15,895 nt of DNA from CAZILN01 sp964540005 (GTDB taxonomy: Bacteria > Bacteroidota > Bacteroidia > Bacteroidales > SM23-62). Shown here piece after piece: positions 1-6,639 of this stretch. The stretch covers positions 1-15,895 of the forward strand of contig CAZILN010000089.1 of NCBI GenBank assembly GCA_964540005.1, in the 5' to 3' direction. Made by a program: the position numbers and the translations under genes. The notes below the pieces were generated by a model that saw nothing but the letters and a program-made list of their open reading frames with translations, was not told where the DNA came from and searched no databases. Every line of letters begins with the position of its first letter. Positions within the stretch are counted from its first letter, which is position 1.

Positions 1-1
1 T

Positions 2-220
2 ACTGGTGGAACATGGGAAATTAGACAGGAGGAAAGTATTAAATGGGAAGCTTCACTTTATGATGGAGAAAACAAATCTCAGGTATTTAATTCAATACTG
101 GGAGCAGATACCTGTGATCTGGACATTACATTTACACAAACAGCTCAGATTGGAATTGAGTATTATAGTAATCAATCAGGAGATTCAGTAAAAACAAAAG
201 AGATTACAATTATTGAATGA
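2..220 (+). CDS. C-terminal end of an unidentified protein (5' cut by window)
   Basis: An open frame runs from the window edge to a TGA at 218-220, giving 72 residues that end in KTKEITIIE. It has no start in the window, so it is the tail of a gene that begins upstream. The residues alternate polar and hydrophobic (for example DLDITFTQTAQIGIEYYS), which suggests a beta-sandwich or Ig-like fold as in many exported Bacteroidota proteins. That fold is inferred from pattern only. An overlapping 61-residue ATG frame at 6-191 reads as a shadow. The next gene starts 62 bases downstream on the same strand, so the two could be co-transcribed. I do not recognise the family. Confidence 0.6.
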   Translation, partial: TGGTWEIRQEESIKWEASLYDGENKSQVFNSILGADTCDLDITFTQTAQIGIEYYSNQSGDSVKTKEITIIE

Positions 221-282
221 AATGTAAATTCTAAATACCCTTAATATTCATTAAGCAGTAAGTTTCAAAAAGAATAAATACT

Positions 283-1020
283 GTGAAAAGAAAATTGATT
301 AACATATTATTGACTTTAATTTTAACTATTGAGATTTCTGCTCAGAAAACCGATTCTATTTACCAATCCATCGGATATAAAGTATTTAATACTGAACCTC
401 AAAAAACTGATGTGTTTGACGAATTACCAGAGAAAATAAAAGAAATTTCAGCTAACTTCATCTGTGACAGATTTGGTGAATATAGTAATAGGATTAATTT
501 TGTTCATGCTCAAATTTTCACACTAGATTCTGTTTTTAAAACTGACATAAATGATTTGAAAGAACGAAACATTGCTGTTAATCCAATACCTTATTATGAT
601 TTGAATTATGCATTTACAGATACTCGTTTAGGGATTAGTCAATATTGGATAAATATAGGAATAGATTCATATGGACAAGTGATAAGCTGCAATTTTCCAT
701 ATTTTGAGAATACAAGTAATAAAATAAATTCAATTCAGAGAGTAAAAGAGTTTTCGGATTCAATTATGATTAATTTGAATAGACATTTTATAAAGGAGGA
801 ATACAAAATTGAATTGAAATACAGCAAAGATGACAATATATTAATTTGGAAAATTTGTTATCTACAAAGCGCAACAAGAAATAGTAAAGATTATCATTGC
901 TTACTCATTAATGCACATTACAATATTTTATTAAGGGAAGAAGGGATGGGTATAATGTATTTTTCACCAGGTGATGATGGCTGCTGTGATACCGGAATAA
1001 AACTTAACATGAACGAATAA
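283..1020 (+). CDS. hypothetical exported protein, 245 aa
   Basis: The gene starts with GTG and ends with TAA. Residues 1-21 look like a Sec signal peptide: basic MKRK, a Leu/Ile-rich core, then cleavage after ISAQ. The mature part is about 224 residues, acidic and Asn/Lys-rich, with no membrane segment. It has a Cys-Cys pair near the C-terminus (DDGCCDTG) and single Cys residues earlier, so a periplasmic disulfide is possible. No catalytic motif or known family is evident. There is no lipobox and no T9SS sorting domain, so it is probably periplasmic or secreted. Base composition is clearly more A+T-rich than the crt and GH genes downstream, as for the other genes of the first 2.3 kb, which may indicate accessory or acquired DNA. 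Function is unknown. Confidence 0.75.
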   Translation: MKRKLINILLTLILTIEISAQKTDSIYQSIGYKVFNTEPQKTDVFDELPEKIKEISANFICDRFGEYSNRINFVHAQIFTLDSVFKTDINDLKERNIAVNPIPYYDLNYAFTDTRLGISQYWINIGIDSYGQVISCNFPYFENTSNKINSIQRVKEFSDSIMINLNRHFIKEEYKIELKYSKDDNILIWKICYLQSATRNSKDYHCLLINAHYNILLREEGMGIMYFSPGDDGCCDTGIKLNMNE

Positions 1021-1040
1021 TCAACTAGACACAATAGATA

Positions 1041-1078
1041 GGGCTTCATAAGGTGCGTAGCGCCCAGTACTGAAGCCC
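1041..1078. repeat. hairpin-forming inverted repeat after the hypothetical gene
   Basis: GGGCTTCA at 1041-1048 is exactly complementary to TGAAGCCC at 1071-1078. Inside the loop a second small stem can form (GGTG 1052-1055 with CGCC 1061-1064, one G-U pair). There is no T-tract after the outer stem, so it is not a standard intrinsic terminator, though its place 20 bases after a stop codon fits transcript-end processing. It is much more G+C-rich than its surroundings. The word CTCGAAGCAGA at 1097-1107, 19 bases further on, recurs in the palindromic cluster near 7979. Confidence 0.5.
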
Positions 1079-1214
1079 CGATTGAACTAAAACCTTCTCG
1101 AAGCAGAATATCAACAGGTGTCTAATTGTAACTGCAATTTTGAATTAAAATCATTGTAAATAATGTGTTAAGTGTAGGGTGCATTCAGAATCTCTGAACC
1201 TCATTTTCCTTATC

Positions 1215-1532
1215 ATGAAAAGAATACTTGCTATAACGATTGCAGCAACACTCATATCAATAATCCCACTGCGGATAATAACGGCTCAATCTTTTCTTAA
1301 TATGAACAAGGTTTGGTTGATGAATGAATACAATTACAGTCTTGGACCAAATCTTTACAATCATTTGTATTTTGTTAAAATTGGGGCAGACACTCTGATT
1401 AATGGTATACACTACCGAAAAGCCATACAGACATCTGATACTATTCTGCTTGATTGGGTAACTTTTGGTTTTATCCGGGAAACCGTTGAAAAAAAATCTA
1501 TTTTAAAAGACTTGGCTGGGAGGAGAGATTGA
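1215..1532 (+). CDS. N-terminal part of a frame-broken T9SS cargo protein
   Basis: The ATG at 1215 is chosen over the in-frame ATG at 1179 because it puts a normal signal peptide at the N-terminus: MKRILAITIAATLIS, then a hydrophobic stretch and probable cleavage after ITAQ. The frame runs through WLMNEYNYS, GADTLINGIHYRKA and FGFIRETVEKK, a layout I recognise from a common family of exported Bacteroidota proteins (gDTliNG..Y, then a GxIRE strand). After residue VEKK the frame changes at the A-run 1489-1496 and the remaining residues (SILKDLAGRRD) look out-of-frame. Read one base back, the same DNA gives IYFKRLGWEERLMFDF, which joins directly to the next entry. This is therefore the front of one protein of about 363 residues. 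A small hairpin (TTCAGA/TCTGAA, 1184-1198) lies just upstream of the start. Confidence 0.7.
   Translation: MKRILAITIAATLISIIPLRIITAQSFLNMNKVWLMNEYNYSLGPNLYNHLYFVKIGADTLINGIHYRKAIQTSDTILLDWVTFGFIRETVEKKSILKDLAGRRD
1489..1496 (+). other. A8 run at the frame break (A-AAA-AAA slippery site)
   Basis: Eight A residues follow GTTG. In the upstream frame they read GAA AAA AAA, so bases 1490-1496 form the heptamer A-AAA-AAA in the phase needed for -1 ribosomal slippage. Slipping back one base makes the next codon ATC at 1496-1498 and enters the downstream frame exactly. Nine A would make the gene continuous without slippage. The sequence cannot tell a sequencing or assembly error, a mutation and programmed frameshifting apart. 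Confidence 0.6.
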
Positions 1533-2305
1533 TGTTTGACTTCAATGCCAATCCAGGGGATACCATTTTCGATGTATATTCAAGGTTTAACGAAGGTCAT
1601 TCAATTGTTGTAACAAAAATTGATTCTGTAGAGTTGTTATCAAAAAAAGCTAAGAGAATAACTGTTAAATGTATTGATTATTTTCCTGAAAGTATAGAAT
1701 GGGTAGAAGGTGTAGGTGATTTTAAGGGAGGTATTATACCAAATCTTGAAATTATACCGGGTGGTGAACTCTATTCAATCACCTGTTTCTACAACAACGG
1801 GGAACTATTAATTCATAGGCCAATATATGAATACGCAGGATATGAACCAGGTATCCCTATAGTATTTGATACTGTAGATATCGAGTGTATATATCCAGAC
1901 TTACAATGTGGGGATACCGTGTCTGTATTTGATACTATATGGTTCAGCGATACCTTGAGATATTATGACACAATACGCTTCTATGATACTTTATTCCTAA
2001 CGGTTTTGCACGACTCCTCGCTTTCAGAGGATATAGTACTCGCGAATGATCTGGTTGCAGATATATATCCGAATCCTGTTGATAACCTGCTGTATATCTC
2101 ATTCAACAGGCTTGTTAATGAACTGTCATATGTTTTGATAGATAATTCAGGGAAACAGATCTGTTCAAGTAAGGTATTAAGTCTAATAAATTCCATCCAA
2201 TTGGATTTATCAGGCGTAATCCCAGGTTTATATTTTTTGTATTTAAGGCACGATGACTTTCAGGAGGTCTTCAGGATTATAATTCAAAACTCTAAAGGGC
2301 CTTAA
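1529..2305 (+). CDS. C-terminal part of the T9SS cargo protein, with sorting domain
   Basis: This frame overlaps the upstream fragment by 4 bases (ATGA-type overlap) and continues the same protein: FDFNANPGDTIFDVY, then SIEWVEGVGDFKGG, the W-x-EGxG motif typical of this exported family. A linker of five exact six-residue units starting with DT follows. The last ~85 residues match a type A T9SS C-terminal domain: IYPNPVDNLLYIS, then LIDNSGKQICSS, then SGVIPGLYFLYLRHDD and a final FRIII strand. In known cargo this domain directs outer-membrane export by the Por machinery and is then cleaved. The product should therefore be secreted or surface-attached. The ATG at 1529 could allow independent translation, but that product would lack a signal peptide and could not be exported. 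The enzymatic or binding role is unknown. Confidence 0.75.
   Translation: MMFDFNANPGDTIFDVYSRFNEGHSIVVTKIDSVELLSKKAKRITVKCIDYFPESIEWVEGVGDFKGGIIPNLEIIPGGELYSITCFYNNGELLIHRPIYEYAGYEPGIPIVFDTVDIECIYPDLQCGDTVSVFDTIWFSDTLRYYDTIRFYDTLFLTVLHDSSLSEDIVLANDLVADIYPNPVDNLLYISFNRLVNELSYVLIDNSGKQICSSKVLSLINSIQLDLSGVIPGLYFLYLRHDDFQEVFRIIIQNSKGP
1913..2002 (+). repeat. five tandem 18-base units coding a DT hexapeptide repeat
   Basis: Five back-to-back units encode DTVSVF, DTIWFS, DTLRYY, DTIRFY and DTLFLT. Only the DT pair and an aliphatic third position are invariant. The DNA units are diverged, so this is an old or selected repeat, not recent slippage. It sits between the folded N-terminal domain and the T9SS sorting domain. 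Asp-Thr-rich beta-strand linkers in this place are familiar in Bacteroidota cargo. A stalk or ladder role is inferred. Confidence 0.7.
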
Positions 2306-2839
2306 CAAGCAGTATTATAACACTGGATAATATATCATTAATCATTTCATTATTAAAACAAAAACAATAATCCCGTGGAAATTCAGAAATCATCATCTAA
2401 TTCATCTGTAAGTCATCTCCTGATCAACATCGTTTTCAAAACATCAATAAATCCGTTAACTCCAAATAAAAAGCCACTGCAAGTAATTGACCTACAACGG
2501 CTTCGAACGGTTTGGTGCGGTGCCACTCGGAATTGTATCAAATTAATCCTAAGAGAATATACTCACTGCATTTGACCTGACAATCTATTAATGGCTGTAT
2601 CTTCAGAACGACTTATAGTTATCAAATAAAATATTCACAATTTCTCATGTTTGAGGCAACTATTCCGTTTATCTGCTGTCATTATATCGGATGACATACT
2701 CAAGATTGTTTGTACCGGGTATAAATAGAGGTTATTTCCTGTTTTAATGAATTCATGGAACACTATTTGTGAGAGAGAAATTCGATGATTATTGTCGAAA
2801 TGACAGGATTTGATCCGGATTGATCTTACATGGAACACA
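2306..2839. other. non-coding gap upstream of crtI
   Basis: No convincing gene is seen. A 66-residue frame beginning GTG at 2375 contains HLLINIVFKTSINPLTPNK, which faintly resembles the first strand of Y1 (IS200/RAYT-type) transposases, but no HUH or catalytic Tyr motif follows; treat it as at best a remnant. TGTCAT at 2677-2682 and ATGACA at 2691-2696 form an inverted repeat with 8-base spacing. CATGGAACAC-N-AT occurs twice as a direct repeat (2754-2766 and 2829-2841), the second copy overlapping the crtI start. The crtI promoter must lie here, but I see no clean TTG/TAnnTTTG pair. Confidence 0.5.
2677..2696. promoter_or_regulatory. possible operator: TGTCAT-N8-ATGACA upstream of crtI
   Basis: A perfect 6-base inverted repeat with an 8-base spacer lies about 145 bases before the crtI start in the only non-coding gap that can control crtI-crtB. 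The geometry suits a dimeric regulator. No regulator gene is nearby and one such repeat can arise by chance, so this is a weak call. Confidence 0.2.
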
Positions 2840-4324
2840 ATGACTAAAGATAAGAGAGCCATCATTATTGGTGCGGGAGTTGGTGGCTTAACCACAGCAA
2901 TAAATCTCTCACAAAAAGGATATCAGGTTAGCGTATTAGAAAAAAATCTTCACCCGGGGGGCCGTTGCGGCAATATACTTAAAAACGGCCATCGCTTTGA
3001 TACAGGGGCTACTTTCCTGATGATGCCGGAGATCTATGAAGATGCCTATTCCCGTTTTGGCAGGTATTTGGATGAAGAGCTGGAGCTGTACCCGCTTGAC
3101 CCGGTTTACCGGCTCCGTTTTAAAACCGGCGAAGAAATCAATTTCACCCCTGATTTGCTGAGCCTTAAAAACCAACTCGAGGCAATTGAACCGGGTAGCT
3201 ACAGCAGATTCCTCAGGCTCCTGCCGGAAGGGCACAGGGCATACAAACAGGCCATTAAGCATGTCATTGATCATAATTATACTACCCTGCTGGATCTTAC
3301 CCTGTTCAAACAGTTATACATACTTCTCAGGTACAAAGCCTTTACAAACCATTACAGGTTCATAAAGAGGCATTTTAAGAATGAGATACTGCGGAATCTT
3401 TTTACGTTTCAGAATCTCTACCTGGGCCAGAATCCCCTTCGCTCATCAGGCATTTATTTCTTTATGCCTTTTATGGAACTGACCAGTGGGGTCCTTTATC
3501 CGAAAGGAGGTATGCATCAGATCATTAAGAACCTGGTTGGTATTGCGAAACAATCAGGGGTAAGCCTCAATATGAATGCTGCGGTCAGCAAAATCAGGGT
3601 GAAAAAAGGACTGGCCAGGGGTGTGGAAATGAAAGACGGTTCTTTCCTGGAGGCAGATATTGTCGTTGCCAACGCAGATCTACCCTATGTATATGATAAG
3701 CTCCTCCCGTCCAGCCGCAGGGGAAGACGGATCAATAAAAAGAAATTTACATGTTCAGCCATCGCTTTTCACTGGGGACTGGATACTGTTTTTCCCGGAC
3801 TCGAGCAGCATAATGTATATGTATCTGAAAGTCATAAGGATAATTTTGATGCGATTTTCAAAAATAAGTCCCTTCCGGAGGAACCTACTATTTATGTCCA
3901 TTCCCCTGTACGGCGTGATCCTTCGGCCGCTCCATCAGGACAGGATTCACTGACTGCCATTGTTCATGCCGGGCATATAGACGGACAGGCAGAAGTAGAC
4001 TGGAATGACATGAAATCCAGGGCAAGAAGAGCCATTATAAAGAGGATGGAGAATGAAGGCATGAAGGATTTTGAAAAGCACATTAAGTTTGAGATCTGTC
4101 ATACTCCGAAAACCTACCAGTCACATTTCAATCTTACAAAGGGCGCAGTATTTGGCAGCCTGGCACATAATATTTTACAAATGGGGTATTTCAGGCCGCA
4201 TAACAGGCATAAAGTGTATAAAAATTTATATTTTGTGGGTGGGAGTACGCAGCCGGGAAGCGGAATGCCCTTATCTTTGTTATCGGCCAAACTGGTAACA
4301 GAAAGAATTATGAAAAACAATTGA
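2840..4324 (+). CDS. crtI: CrtI-family phytoene (or dehydrosqualene) desaturase, 494 aa
   Basis: This is an FAD-dependent carotenoid desaturase of the CrtI/CrtN family. It removes hydrogens stepwise from colourless phytoene (C40) or dehydrosqualene (C30) to form a coloured conjugated polyene at the membrane. The ATG at 2840 places the dinucleotide-binding motif GAGVGGL at residues 11-17, as expected; the TTG at 2810 would add ten unconserved residues. Further marks are VLEKN (ribose-binding Glu), the HPGGRCG and FDTGATFL segments, and the C-terminal FAD/substrate signature NLYFVGGSTQPGSGMPLSLLSAK. Length matches full-size CrtI (about 490-510). The stop is 19 bases before crtB, so the two are almost certainly one operon. 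Substrate chain length cannot be read from the sequence. No cyclase, hydroxylase or ketolase gene is in the window. Confidence 0.92.
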   Translation: MTKDKRAIIIGAGVGGLTTAINLSQKGYQVSVLEKNLHPGGRCGNILKNGHRFDTGATFLMMPEIYEDAYSRFGRYLDEELELYPLDPVYRLRFKTGEEINFTPDLLSLKNQLEAIEPGSYSRFLRLLPEGHRAYKQAIKHVIDHNYTTLLDLTLFKQLYILLRYKAFTNHYRFIKRHFKNEILRNLFTFQNLYLGQNPLRSSGIYFFMPFMELTSGVLYPKGGMHQIIKNLVGIAKQSGVSLNMNAAVSKIRVKKGLARGVEMKDGSFLEADIVVANADLPYVYDKLLPSSRRGRRINKKKFTCSAIAFHWGLDTVFPGLEQHNVYVSESHKDNFDAIFKNKSLPEEPTIYVHSPVRRDPSAAPSGQDSLTAIVHAGHIDGQAEVDWNDMKSRARRAIIKRMENEGMKDFEKHIKFEICHTPKTYQSHFNLTKGAVFGSLAHNILQMGYFRPHNRHKVYKNLYFVGGSTQPGSGMPLSLLSAKLVTERIMKNN

Positions 4325-4343
4325 TTCATCCTTTGATAGCAGA

Positions 4344-5279
4344 ATGGAAACAGAAGTACACGATATAGTAAACAATATAGATTTTGAAAAAATCAAGGAT
4401 CATCCGAATATACTGATAGCAGCTAAATTCTGGGAAGATGACCGTTACCAGGCTGCGAAGGTATGTTATAAGTTCATGCGGATGATCGATGACATGATCG
4501 ATGACAGGAAGGCCGACAAGCAGGCATTAGACTGCCTGGAGAAGCAATTATTTACAGAAAAGGTTAACAATTATATTGAGTGCCTGGAAATTTTAGATAC
4601 TGACGATCCCCTTATCCTTGAAGTTATTCGTACCGTCGATAAATATAAAATACCCCTTGAGCTGTTCCGTAACTTCGCGGGTTCGATGCTTCATGACATT
4701 AATCATAACGGTTTCCGGACATTTGAGGAATTTATCTACTATTCCGAAGGGGCCTCAGTAGCACCTGCCTCAGTTTTTGTACACCTGTGCTGCCTGGGAA
4801 GGATCAACGGAAGTTTCCTTCCACCTGCCATGGATATTACAGAAGTGGCCAGGCCCTGTGCCATATTCAGTTACCTGGTTCATATTATCCGGGATTTCCA
4901 GAAAGACCAGAACAACAACCTTAATTATTTTCCTGCAGATATTCTTAATAAGTATAATCTGCTTCCCTCAGATCTTAAGGATATTGCCGATGGAGCACCG
5001 GTCCCTGATTCATTTCGCAGTGTAATCCGGGAGTATTGCAGGCATGCTGAGTACTACAGGAAAAAAACCCTGGAACAGATCGAACGATTATCCACGCAGA
5101 TCGAACCACGTTACATGCTGAGCCTGCATATTATCTACAACCTGTATTTGCAGGTATACGAACGCATTGATATTGACAAAGGTTTGTTCACCTCAGAGGA
5201 GCTGAATCCTGAGCCCTTTGAGATCCGGCAAAGAGTGCTGAGGGTGATAGAAGAAAACAGTACCTTACTCGCCGAATAA
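4344..5279 (+). CDS. crtB: CrtB-family phytoene/squalene synthase, 311 aa
   Basis: This is a head-to-head prenyl synthase that condenses two isoprenyl diphosphates (GGPP to phytoene, or FPP to dehydrosqualene) through a cyclopropyl intermediate. Both Mg-binding Asp-rich motifs are present: CYKFMRMIDDMIDD (Asp49, Asp50, Asp53, Asp54) and IIRDFQKDQNNNLNYFP (Asp184, Asp188). The segment YYSEGASVAP at 132-141 matches the conserved Y..a..vg region of the family. Length is normal (290-350). It follows crtI by 19 bases on the same strand, so its product feeds that desaturase. The crtI neighbour argues for phytoene or dehydrosqualene over squalene. HpnC/HpnD-type squalene formation is less likely because the partner is a full CrtI and no hopanoid gene is present. 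Confidence 0.88.
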   Translation: METEVHDIVNNIDFEKIKDHPNILIAAKFWEDDRYQAAKVCYKFMRMIDDMIDDRKADKQALDCLEKQLFTEKVNNYIECLEILDTDDPLILEVIRTVDKYKIPLELFRNFAGSMLHDINHNGFRTFEEFIYYSEGASVAPASVFVHLCCLGRINGSFLPPAMDITEVARPCAIFSYLVHIIRDFQKDQNNNLNYFPADILNKYNLLPSDLKDIADGAPVPDSFRSVIREYCRHAEYYRKKTLEQIERLSTQIEPRYMLSLHIIYNLYLQVYERIDIDKGLFTSEELNPEPFEIRQRVLRVIEENSTLLAE

Positions 5280-5288
5280 TTCCCAGAC

Positions 5289-5319
5289 TTGAGAATATGG
5301 CTGAATAGTATTAAATTTA
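5289..5319 (+). promoter_or_regulatory. candidate Bacteroidota-type promoter for the GH13 gene
   Basis: TTG at 5289-5291 is followed after 20 bases by TAAATTTA at 5312-5319. The phylum consensus is TTG, about 19-21 bases, then TAnnTTTG, so only the last base differs. It lies 29 bases before the GH13 start and just after the crtB stop, which suggests GH13 can be transcribed separately from crtI-crtB. Such matches are common in A+T-rich gaps. Confidence 0.35.
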
Positions 5320-5347
5320 ATCGGGCAATACCTGATTAAAATATTCA

Positions 5348-6487
5348 ATGAAACTATCAGCAGGCATCCAGTTTCTTTTACCGTGCTTTCTTTTTTTAAC
5401 TTTTTCTTCCTGCATAAGGTCCCGCATAAGGGATGAACCTGGCTGGCATGATGAGATCATTTACCATATCATGCCCAGGAGTTTTTACGATTCGAACGGA
5501 GACCTGCATGGCGACCTGAACGGTTGCAGAGAGAAGCTCGGTTACCTGAATGAACTGGGCGTTACGGCTATACTGTTCACCCCTCTCTATGAGTCAGATT
5601 TTTATCATAATTATTTTCCGACAGATTATTCAAGTATTGATCCTGAATACGGGACCATGGATGAATACATAGGTTTTATTGAAGCTGTGCACGAGCATGG
5701 CCTGAAATTCATTATGGACATGGAAACACAGTATGCCCAGAATGGCAATAAGTGGTTCGACGAATCATATGAAAATCCCGGTTCACCTTATACTGATTAT
5801 ATTTATTACAGGGACTCACTGAACAGGTATCCCGATCATTTCTACCTGCAGCCATACTCTGAATTAACGGCTTTAAAGGCCTGGCCCGGCCAGCAGCTGA
5901 ACATCGTTTACCTTAACCTGAACCACCCGAAGGTGAAAAGCTTTATGCAGGATTTCTATGCATACTGGGTTGACCCTGATGAGGATGGAGACTTCAGTGA
6001 CGGGGTAGATGGCTTCAGGATAGACCATATCATGGATGATCTCGATTACAAGGGCCTGTTTACCAATATGTACGCAGAGTTCTGGAAGCCGGTTTTTGAT
6101 CGTTGTTATTCAATAAACCCTGATCTGTTTATCGTTGGTGAGCAATCCAACTGGAATGAGTACGGTGAAGAGTTGATTTCAGAAACAGGTGCGAGTGCCT
6201 GCTTTGGGTTTCCTTTACGTTTTGCCATTGCCGGAGTACCAAACCGCAATGAACTGAATGCCCTGAATATAATGAATGAAGTGGAGGCAACCCTTAAAAG
6301 GATACCTGCTGACAGGCACTTTATAACTTTTATCGAAAATCACGATATGGAACGATGGTCGAGTGCAATGGGAGGTCATGAAGGAAGGATTCGGGCCGCT
6401 GCTGCTCTGATTATGCTTCTGCCCGGGATACCTTCTGTATATTACGGTCAGGAACTTGGAGTATCAGGTGCTGTATGGCAGGAGTAA
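5348..6487 (+). CDS. GH13 alpha-amylase-family lipoprotein, C-terminally truncated (379 aa)
   Basis: Residues 1-21 form a lipoprotein signal ending in the lipobox FSSC (Cys22), so the protein should be membrane-anchored by a lipid. The GH13 (beta/alpha)8 domain starts at IIYHIMPRSFYD (37-48). The catalytic residues are present: nucleophile Asp226 in GFRIDH, acid/base Glu265 in IVGEQ, and transition-state Asp333 in ENHDMER. Region I reads FIMDMETQY at 121-129 in place of the usual DxxxNH, a variant seen in a subset of GH13 proteins. The frame stops just after the eighth strand (SVYYGQELG, 363-371), so the last helix of the barrel and the whole beta-sandwich domain C are missing; family members usually run to about 500-600 residues. 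A scrap of the lost C-terminus lies 4 bases after the stop in another frame. Activity on alpha-glucans or oligosaccharides is likely for the intact ancestor. This copy may be inactive. Confidence 0.85.
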   Translation: MKLSAGIQFLLPCFLFLTFSSCIRSRIRDEPGWHDEIIYHIMPRSFYDSNGDLHGDLNGCREKLGYLNELGVTAILFTPLYESDFYHNYFPTDYSSIDPEYGTMDEYIGFIEAVHEHGLKFIMDMETQYAQNGNKWFDESYENPGSPYTDYIYYRDSLNRYPDHFYLQPYSELTALKAWPGQQLNIVYLNLNHPKVKSFMQDFYAYWVDPDEDGDFSDGVDGFRIDHIMDDLDYKGLFTNMYAEFWKPVFDRCYSINPDLFIVGEQSNWNEYGEELISETGASACFGFPLRFAIAGVPNRNELNALNIMNEVEATLKRIPADRHFITFIENHDMERWSSAMGGHEGRIRAAAALIMLLPGIPSVYYGQELGVSGAVWQE

Positions 6488-6491
6488 ACAG

Positions 6492-6557
6492 GATAATAAA
6501 ACCCTTTCACTTGAAGCATATGAATTTACAGTCCTGAAAAACCACCATGTGAAATGA
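6492..6557 (+). pseudogene. orphan scrap of the GH13 C-terminus
   Basis: In a frame different from the upstream GH13 frame, this stretch reads DNKTLSLEAYEFTVLKNH before a TGA at 6555-6557. The pattern tLsLeayEftVlk is the usual final strand of domain C in GH13 enzymes. It has no start of its own. The simplest reading is that an internal deletion, not in frame, removed the end of the barrel and most of domain C. CAGGA occurs at 6479-6483 and 6489-6493 on either side of the new stop, but the exact junction cannot be placed. Confidence 0.65.
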
Positions 6558-6639
6558 TAATAATACTGCCAATGATCACTGTTAAAATTCTCTGATATTA
6601 ACTCAGGTATATTAAAAAACACTTAAAATTATAACTCCT

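Noticed and set aside
2490..2530. Possible antisense tRNA because of GGCTTCGAAC at 2498-2507
   Set aside because: The arms flanking the TTCGAA do not pair as a T-stem and no anticodon arm can be drawn.
2810..2840. TTG start for crtI
   Set aside because: It adds ten residues with no family counterpart; the ATG at 2840 places the GAGVGG motif normally.
2635..2895. 86-residue minus-strand frame upstream of crtI
   Set aside because: It overlaps the crtI N-terminus containing the FAD-binding motif and shows no family features.
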